Under the pieces are notes generated by a model, which saw nothing but the letters and a program-made list of their open reading frames with translations, was not told where the DNA came from and searched no databases. The position numbers and the translations under genes are program-made. From Tillus elongatus (lineage: Eukaryota; Arthropoda; Insecta; Coleoptera; Cleridae), in the NCBI GenBank assembly GCA_964006375.1, contig OZ023266.1, positions 66,617,403-66,681,402 on the forward strand: a stretch of DNA of 64,000 nt. The letters are read 5' to 3'. The number at the start of each line of letters is the position of its first letter. Position 1 is the first letter of the stretch. This document shows positions 55,281-64,000 of the stretch, in pieces.

Positions 55281-56374
55281 TACAGGGGATTTCTAAGCAT
55301 ATTTCGAGGTCTAAGCATATTTCTGAAAAAAAAAATTCTTAAAAACCTCCCGTGAACTAAACTGCAAATTCACCTTAATTTATGTTTAGAAAGGGAATGT
55401 ATCAGCCAAATTATAAACGTGGCAGGTATTTTCCTTGTTAATCGCTTGGATGATTTCGTTTTAGTCAACCTAATCGGACTAGTTTTTCCAACAACAACAA
55501 AACTGTTTTAAAAGCAAATTCTTTTAGTGAAATTTCTTACAAAATTAATCAAGGAATATTAAAGTTAATATTCTTTACTCCAATTTTAGAGGGATATACG
55601 ATCATTTACTTAACCTCAAAACAGAACTGTCAAACCATAATAAATAAACACGTTAATATTTTTTTTGGTTTCCAATGTTAGAAGCATATGCAATCATTTA
55701 CTTAACCTCAAAACAGAACTGTCAAACCCATAATAAATAAACAAAACACACTATCACATCTGGTTTTCAAGCAGCTGATATAAAACTTCCTTATTTTCCC
55801 TCTCACTTTCAGATTGGGATATTTGGACATATTACCAATCCGAGCATCCGAATAGACCAACGCTATAGTTATAGTTTAAAGATAATAATAGTACAAAGCG
55901 CCTTACAAATAAGTATTCTATAATACAAAAATATCTAGAGCTCTCTGTACGACTTCATCTTCCTAACTGGAGTTTCAAAGGCTACTTGATGTAGCTTTCA
56001 GCCTTGGAGGAAGGAACACTATTGTATATTCTCTAGTTTCTCTCAATCGATTTTCTCCATGGCAGAAGCTCACGGTTGCCTCCTGTCAGCTAAAGCTTTT
56101 CTTACTGCTGCTCAGTGACTTGTCTGTAGACCTTTCTTGTTCACCTCTAATCTGGTAACACTCGATCGGTATTCGACCTTTCTCCGCATTCGCCTGGGAC
56201 GTAGACGGTTCACATATGCAGCCCTCTTACTTCACCCTTCTCCAGAGAGGACCTATAGTAGGTGGTATTGACTGTTCTACCTATCGCCGGAGTAGAGGAA
56301 TGGCCCTCCAAGGTAACTCTGAACCTGTTGTACCAGCATACTCCACGATGAGGCATCTGGTCCTATGTGTTCAT
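55281..56374. other. Unassigned DNA with a roughly 93-bp tandem duplication
   Basis: ATCATTTACTTAACCTCAAA then ACAGAACTGTCAAACC occurs at 55600 and again at 55693. Otherwise nothing recognised. Confidence 0.5.
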
Positions 56375-57894
56375 TTAGCAAGTCGCACTTAAGCTCCTCT
56401 TGGTACTATCATGGCGTTTGGGAAACCGTCGCGAATAGTAGCAAACCTGTTTGCGGTGAAGGCATCCCCGAAGGATAATTTTTCTATTTGGCCTTTTTCT
56501 CCCTACGTTTACACTAGGTGGTGTAGCTGTCTTTTGGCGTGGTCTTCTTTTTGGATTTTTTGGTCGCCCTCTTTGTCTGCTGCCTGTTTTCCGTTGCACT
56601 TCTGTCTGGAATTCTTAGGATCCATGACCAGTGTTTGAGTGTCTCAATTCTGATCAGATTGCCTTGAACCTCGGCGTCTTCCTATCTAATCATCACCTTC
56701 CTGGCTCAGTTTTCCACAAGTAGCAAGAGAATACAAGGTCCACTGTAACAGGCACATATACAGGATATGTGGCAGGTGCCACCAGAGAAACGTTAACTGC
56801 CCCCGGGATGGTGTCTTACACTTTAACTTTTATTGTTAGAAAACTTAAAAAATGAAAGAAGTCGGCCGATATTACAAAGGTATAAGGCCATGCAGAGAAG
56901 GTTAATAAAAATAATATTCCCCAAGACTAGCTGTAAGAGAGGCCTGTTTATTAGAAGAGATCCTCCAGTTAGTCGCTCTTAGGGAGATAGAAGATTCCTT
57001 GGACCTATTTTTTAACGTCCCCAGACCCATGGGGTACTTTGCAATCAATTAAGACATTCCTTCTTTCATGCTTTCGCCAGTGTTTTAGCACTTTTGCTGT
57101 TAGTTCGTCTTCACTATGAGTTCTCTAAGAGCTTCTTCAATTTTTTTCAAATGCGCAGACCGAGATCATCTTGATTTATCTTCCCTATCTCCTCTAATAA
57201 ATCTTCTGCACAATACATTTCTTCGTTTATATTGTAGCCTTCTTATCTATTGGTGAGCTTGACCAGATTATCCCTTATTTATGTAATTTTCAATTTCATT
57301 ACTACTAATTTTCATCCATGTTTCTTTTGCTCTCCTACAGTTTTGTCTGATTATATTTTAAATATCAGTGTTATTAATGTGTAGCTTCTTATTCTTAACA
57401 TTTTTTGACGTGCTTACTTACCTAATTAATATAAGCAAACAAAGGCATTTTAGGTCAATTATTTTTTAATAGCGAATTATCCAAATTATCAAGACTAAAA
57501 CACTTTGTATTTTATTAACTATAGTTTCTTTAGTCTTTTTTCTCCTAGATCCTTGTACTTTATGCACTTGTGACTATAATCAATAGAAAAACTTTCAATT
57601 AAATCTAGGCATCACCTTGATTGGTTGGTATCATGCAACACTACATAATTATGTCATTATCTCTCTTTATTATTCATGAACTAGGCAGCATACTAAAAAA
57701 GAGTTAATTTCATTTGAAATTATAGAACACTGAAGTGTGACACAAACCTGTAGCTACTTCAACGAACAAAGATAATTGCGTCTCTGTTTTTTTACTTGTT
57801 ACTCTAAACTAGTTCCATGTTAATACTTTGTCAGCAGCTACACTTATACGAGGTTTCATAAAATATAATTGATCTAAATGTTGAACTTTATCTT
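56375..57894. other. Unassigned DNA, possibly an old retroelement
   Basis: The minus strand around 56040-56600 has long near-open stretches with higher GC (for example RRFPKRHDSTKRSL and GRPKNPKRRPRQK) broken by stops. This looks like decayed coding sequence but I recognise no domain. 57000-57894 is plain AT-rich DNA. Confidence 0.3.
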
Positions 57895-58010
57895 TTAGTC
57901 AATTTTCATAACGAAAATTTCGCTTATAGAAACGTAACGACTTTTTAATTTTCAAATTTATTTTCAAATTAGCGCAAACTAGAACCCCTAGAACCCCATA
58001 TCCGAGGCTA
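57895..58010 (+). repeat. HETR 5'-end fragment
   Basis: TTTTCATAACGAAAATTTCG, AGCGCAAACTAGAACCCCTA, CCCCATATCCGAGG: decayed hairpin and module. Confidence 0.6.
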
Positions 58011-58107
58011 CAATATGGACGGAAAAAATTACAATTCAGATAGGAACAATACAAAAGTTTTAAAGATTTACATATAAACAACTATTAAAATTACGCCTGA
58101 AAAAATA

Positions 58108-58260
58108 AATAACAATAAACATTAACAAAATTTTTATGCTAAATTTGAATGACAGTTGATAAGCGTAAAAAAAACAATTTAAATAGTAGCTAGCTCGCAT
58201 ATGTTAGACTGGCGCTTATCAACTTTCATTAAAATTTTGTCAATATTTGTTGTTATTCAA
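58108..58260. repeat. Inverted repeat with about 50-bp arms
   Basis: AATAACAATAAACATTAACA...GTTGATAAGCG on the left faces CGCTTATCAAC...AATATTTGTTGTTATT on the right, spacer about 47 bp. Possibly a small MITE. Confidence 0.65.
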
Positions 58261-58577
58261 TTTTTTCAAGCTCTATTTTAAAACTCGCATTATAAGGAAG
58301 TATTTGAAGCTTTTATCTTTTCCTATGAATTCGCAAATTCACAAAATTTTTAATTTATTCCGCCTATTAGAGGAACAGAGATACCAAAGCTTCTAGAAGT
58401 AGCAAGAGATGCATATATATTCCAATATAAAAGGCGCTTCGCCTGGCTGGTAAGATCAGTTCTGTTCCGCCGTTTGAATCTCTTGTTCAAATAGGAGCCT
58501 TCATGAGTAAAAGTGCAAATTACGTCATAACCCAAGTTGTTCTCCCAGTATCAAATAACAGTCACCGTCCAAAAAAC
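58261..58577. other. Unassigned DNA
   Basis: No signal seen. Confidence 0.4.
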
Positions 58578-59216
58578 TAGTGCTGGGAATTTATCCGTTT
58601 GTGTATTCGAATATTCGTTCCGAAAGCTTCACGACTATTCGAATATTCGTGAAGTATTCGAATATTCGTGAAGTATTCGAATATTCGTGGAGTATTCGAA
58701 TATTTAAATATTCGTCGAGTATTCGAATATTCGCAGAGTATTCGAATATTCGCACAGTAATAAACACTCCCCTAAACCCATGACTGTGTCTTGTTATCAT
58801 TTTTTGAATCTGCCTCTGTTTCCTAGAAAATTAGCTATTTAATTCTTAACTTTCAAATAATTCCGGAAATTTTTCATTGTTTATTTTAGAAAAATTAATG
58901 ACAATTATAATGTCGGTTTCATTGTGCTTATCACAACAGCAGTTAGGTTTTTAGTCATATTTACGTTATTTGCAAGTACATATATAAATAAATAAATCTG
59001 CACCCCGTGTATTTGCGTTTTAAGCTGATAATGTGCTTAGTTAGAAAAACATGGCTAATTTATAATTTATAGCAGATGGTGTATATATATTTGAAACCAA
59101 GCAAAGTGCAAAGCTAACAAATTATTCATAATCACTTATTTGAAGAATCTACTTTTTTCTCCTAGAGTTCCCTGCGATGAGTGCTTCTAAGAATCTTCTG
59201 GGGATCAACCCCAGCC

Positions 59217-59310
<94 letters not shown>

Positions 59311-59394
59311 AATATTACTCTCGTTGAAATAATTCGTATTCGAATACTCCAATATTCGAATATTCGAACTATTCGTATTCGATTCCCAGCCCTA
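58578..59394. mobile_element. Non-autonomous element with CGAATATTCG minisatellite
   Basis: Inverted ends TAGTGCTGGGAAT and, reversed, TAGGGCTGGGAATC. Flanking 8-mers CAAAAAAC and CTCAAAAC agree at 6 of 8 positions. Inside: a 20-bp tandem repeat built on the palindrome CGAATATTCG (58605-58758), a TA tract (59220-59307) and another ATTCGAATA-rich stretch. Possibly hAT-like; no transposase. Confidence 0.5.
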
Positions 59395-59756
59395 CTCAAA
59401 ACCCCCCGAATTTTTCGCACCGCAGCCCTACCGCCAACGGTAGTCTGGAACCTATGGTGAGAAATATTTTACTGATAATATTTTTTAATTTTCTTTAAAT
59501 ATTTTTACTATTTTACATTTAGATTTCGTCTGTTCTGCTGTTCTCCAAGCTCACTCGTTTTCGAAACATAATTGCCCATTCCCCGATTTTCGTGCTCGGC
59601 CACTTTCGCAATACAGGCGTTCACTCCCATACTCTACCGTTAATCTCGTGTTATTTCTTTTGAATATTTGCAGAATCCTCTCTCTATTTTAACCGGTGTG
59701 CTTGTTTCCATAACTTACCCAAGCTAAATTAACCGAAAACATTTATTTTGATTTAC
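59395..59756. other. Unassigned DNA
   Basis: No signal seen. Confidence 0.4.
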
Positions 59757-60065
59757 AGCCCAGCACATATTGTGCGAGTGTAAAGCTCTGGACCGCAAAA
59801 GACAACTGATCTACGGTCAGTCTAGACCGGAGGCAGAGCAATATAAAACTTCACCCTACCAATCGCTGTGCAGACTAGTTCAAGGCACAGTGATTTTGGA
59901 ATGGGTGGAGTAAGACTAAGGGTATGCACAATCAACCAAAGGTTGCAGTGCTATCGTTGCGGACGAGCCCTGAGGAAAAAACCGTTCTCCTCTGTAGTCT
60001 CGAGAAAAATGAGATTGGCTGTGATAGATGAATCTCACATGAACCAAACAGTGTTATTCTAAATA
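59757..60065 (+). pseudogene. LINE 3'-terminal coding fragment
   Basis: AQHILCECKALDRKRQLIYG and YKTSPYQSLCRLVQGTVILE then WVE-stop match the end of the RNase H-bearing frame of R1/I-type LINEs (the HILCEC metal-binding segment). In another frame the next bases read TINQRLQCYRCGRALRKK. About 90 codons remain. Confidence 0.55.
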
Positions 60066-60084
60066 GATTCTAGGAGGAACAAGG

Positions 60085-60320
60085 CAGTTTTGGGGTAGAG
60101 ACCTAGACGTAAGAAGAATATTCCGAAGTATATTTCCTTTATAGGGCGTCAGAAGATGCAGTGATGAAAATAAACGTTTAGCCGAAACAGAAACACAAGG
60201 TTATTTGCTGTTGCTTTCGTATTATTGAAAATATGTAAGTGCCAGCAACGATAATCTGCGACAGTTATAACCAATGTAGAGTGTGGGTTTTTTGGGTAGT
60301 ACCATTATTTGAAGCCAGGG
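60085..60320 (-). pseudogene. LINE RT fragment
   Basis: The minus strand resembles, base for base, part of the relic at 35500-35700 (GTGTGGGTTTTTTGG on the plus strand, GCGACAGTTATA, AACGTTTA), the thumb region of the FADDST-type LINE. No open frame. Confidence 0.55.
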
Positions 60321-60496
60321 AAGAAAAGAAGCTGGCAGTGGAATTTGTATTTCATATAAAAAAACTGCGGTAGAAATTCTCGAAAACGATACGTTAGAGA
60401 TGTTACATATCCAAATTCAGGTACATAACGTGAGCGTATGTTTTAATAAGTAATAAGTCATTACTGTTTCAGAATACAGTCAGTAAAATGTAAGTT

Positions 60497-61644
<1,148 letters not shown>

Positions 61645-61696
61645 CTTTTTTAATAATTTGTTGAATGCGGTTTATCATTTCAACTGTTTAGAATAA

Positions 61697-61840
61697 AGGT
61701 TCTCGTGGCAGAGGCTTATAGGCGCGAGCCTGCAAAGCGAGAGGTCGTGGGGTTGATTCCCAAGTTGGCAAACGAAAGTTAATTGTCTGGAAAATCTAAA
61801 AATTAATAGATTGCGCTAATGCCACACCCATTAAAAAACT
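61697..61840 (+). mobile_element. tRNA-derived SINE, diverged copy
   Basis: CTCGTGGCAGAGGCTTATAG, GAGCCTGCAAAGCGAGAGGT, GGTTGATTCCC and TTGTCTGGAAAATCTAAAAA match the SINE at 6446 in order, with many changes. No clear target duplication. Confidence 0.7.
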
Positions 61841-61857
61841 GTTTAAATGTCTCCTTT

Positions 61858-61988
61858 TTAGTGAATTTTCTTAAAGAAAATTAACTAATGAAGAGATCGC
61901 GACATTTGAATTTATAAAAAATTTCTTCAAATCAGCGCGAACTTGGCGCACTAGAACACATATCCGGTGCCACTTTCAATTTTTATAT

Positions 61989-62078
<90 letters not shown>

Positions 62079-63185
62079 CACACCGATAACTCAAAAAATA
62101 ATGAGCCGATTTTGATCAAATTTGGCGAAAAAAATCCTTTTGCAAATGGCTTGGATGAGTTCGTTAGTCAGGAAAATCTGCCCTGGTTTTCCCGGAAAAT
62201 TTTGTGTTTTCTTTCGAAAAAAAATTATATCTCCGGAATTAACAAAGTAAGGGCAACCAAATTTGGTGCGCAGGTTTACATCCTTATAGGTAAGTGACCT
62301 ACCAAAATTTAGCTATGTAGGTCAAAAGACAAAAAGTTATAGGCATTTAAAAATAAATAAATTGGGGTTTTCCTCAAAACGTCAAAGTGGCGATTTAAAA
62401 TGTCAAAATTGGCAACATTTAGGCAAATAACTTAAATCTAATACGGGCTATAGAAATAAAATGTCTCAAGAGGGATGTTTTACAAACCCTAAAGTCTTAG
62501 TTTCAACCGTCATTGTCCTTCATTTTACTAAAATATTTGCAGAAAATTCATTTCAAATAGACCCTTTCTCTGATGCTTGGCAGTAGCCTTAGCTATAGAG
62601 TTTATCATTTAATGGTATATAATTTTTGTCGAATTTTCGTAAAAAATTAATAAAGCTCAATATATCCGTTATTATATAAGATATGAAGAAAATTTGTATA
62701 TATTAATTATAGGGTGTCTTGAGCTACATCTTAAAATAATATTTCTGCAATCACAGGCTGGCCCATAAGTCGTTGGTGATACAAATTTCCTTTTTTTAAT
62801 CAAACACGCCTTATGTTATTGCATTTTTGCATTTTCCATCGAAATATAATGCATGTTTGTAAGAAAATAAATTCTGGACGCAGCAAGTGCGTTATGGTAG
62901 CGAATTTTGATCAAATGTTTCATATTTGAACAGCTCAATTTGCTATTAACCTATAAGGTTGACCAAGAAACGTGTTTTTTCGGGAACATTTTAAGTTTAC
63001 TTTTGGAAATTTTTGTACATTTTCACACAATAAAGTTATTTTAATGGAACATGGCACATTGTTTTTACTATATAGGTTATACTAGTAACCAACTTTGATG
63101 CCTGCTTTCTTAAAAAAACACACATATTTGTTATTAAAAAGATTTTTATGAAAATTCACTACCATAACGCACTTGCTGCGTCCAG
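61858..63185 (+). repeat. HETR, long full-length copy
   Basis: 5' hairpin, ATATCCGGTGCCACTTTCAA module, TA tract (61993-62074), ATAACTCAAAAAATAATGAG module, long-form blocks, TAAGTCGTTGGTGATACAAA, then a complete compact form at 62874-63185 with CTGGACGCAGC...GCTGCGTCCAG inverted ends. Confidence 0.88.
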
Positions 63186-63204
63186 AATTTTTTATTTATA
63201 TGTT

Positions 63205-64000
63205 CAAGTCATATCGATAACTCAAACAATAATGGGCAGATTTTGATCAAATTGGTGAGTACCTTGCCTTCGCAAGTGGCTTGCGTAGGTTTGTTAGTAA
63301 GGAAAATTGTCCCGTTTTCCAGGGAGATTCTGCATTTTCCTTCGGAAAATTCTTATATCCGGAAATAAAAAAGTTGTGGCAACCAAATTTGGTACAGGGT
63401 TTAGGTTATAAAAAGTAAACTATCAACCAAAACTTAAGTCAGTAAGTTAGAAGACAAAAAAGTTCTAGGCATTTAAAGAAGACAATTTTGGGTTTTTCTT
63501 CATCAAAATCGCGATTTGAAACGTCAAAATCGGCAACATTTAGACAAAGAACTTGCAACGAATGCGGGTTTAGTAGAGAAAATGTAGCATGTAAAATGTA
63601 TTTCACGAAGCCTTAAGTTTCAGCTTCAACCGTCATTGTCCTTTATTTCATTAAAATCAGAAAACTCATTTCAAATAAACACTTTCTGATGCTTTGGCAG
63701 TAGTTTTAGTTATAGAGTTTATTGTTATAATTTATATAATTATGTCTATAATTTTTAGAGAATGTTCATAGAAAAAATTCGCTAATGAGAAGACTACCCC
63801 TTAGAACCCATATCCGGGGTTAGTTTCAGTTTTTATCTGTTTACATATATACACGCGACGCGTTTCTACGGTAAAGCTCAATATATCCGTTATTATACGA
63901 ATTACGAGAAACAATTGTATACGTTAATGATAGGGTGTTTTGAGCTGCATCTTAAAAAACTAATTTTACATTCACAGGCTGGCCCATAAGTCGTTGGTGG
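63205..64000 (+). repeat. HETR, 5'-truncated copy running off the window
   Basis: Begins TCATATCGATAACTCAAACA, then long-form blocks, a second GAACCCATATCCGGGGTTAG module at 63795, and TAAGTCGTTGGTGG at the edge. Head to tail with the previous copy. Confidence 0.75.

Overview
This window is AT-rich, intron-free in appearance, and almost entirely transposable-element DNA from an animal, most probably an insect. The inference rests on the element mix: jockey- and CR1/jockey-type LINEs, a Penelope-like element, pogo/Tigger, Tc1 and mariner-like transposases, a Ty3/gypsy element, a tRNA-derived SINE, and more than twenty (TA)n microsatellites. I found no recognisable single-copy host gene, rRNA gene, intact tRNA gene or CRISPR array.

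The most interesting object is a 308-bp tandem array at 10923-12473. Each of five units carries, on the minus strand, the parts of a type I hammerhead self-cleaving ribozyme with a very short stem III (CTGAAGA core, 5-bp stem II, GAAA, C17, 6-bp stem I). The array is bounded by identical 14-bp direct repeats and ends in an inverted partial unit at its 5' side. It therefore looks like a retrotransposed retrozyme concatemer. Decayed single units of the same family lie at 36541-36950, 46985-47215 and 51940-52180. A Penelope-like element (19572-21610, minus strand) is flanked by two further hammerhead-like motifs and is a plausible helper family.

The dominant repeat, called HETR here (hairpin-ended TA-microsatellite repeat), occurs about 25 times. 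It starts with a TTAGTGAATTTTC hairpin, carries a (TA)n tract in the middle, and ends with an ACGCA-GCAAG-TGCGT hairpin; it inserts in oligo-T and often sits head to tail. This architecture resembles Helentron-derived (HINE/DINE-1-like) non-autonomous elements. Its TA tracts act as landing sites: a mariner-like transposon with 455-bp terminal inverted repeats (7799-10242) sits exactly inside one, and a LINE and a gypsy element abut others.

Layout: 1-1180 pogo relic; 1225-2909 HETR pair; 3832-5587 hAT-like element with 8-bp target duplication and a nested HETR; 6362-10432 HETR copies with a nested SINE and the mariner-like element; 10923-12473 retrozyme array; 12940-13037 perfect palindrome between two TA tracts; 13127-14420 second pogo copy; 15818-16960 Tc1 relic; 18160-21610 Penelope region; 21689-29705 HETRs and LINE pieces; 31636-33682 long inverted repeat pair with a nested GC-rich LINE fragment; 34514-35290 array of about 83-bp units; 35300-38780 LINE, retrozyme and mariner relics; 39303-45119 rearranged gypsy element with two inverted 741-bp LTRs; 45219-49130 HETR, retrozyme relic and jockey LINE; 49742-60320 mostly undescribed AT-rich DNA with scattered fragments; 60497-64000 head-to-tail HETRs.

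The gypsy LTR carries a perfect five-unit heat-shock element 36 bp upstream of a TATA box, which suggests stress-induced transcription. All protein-coding pieces are truncated, frameshifted or stopped; the gag-pol, integrase and mariner-like frames are the least damaged and probably the youngest.
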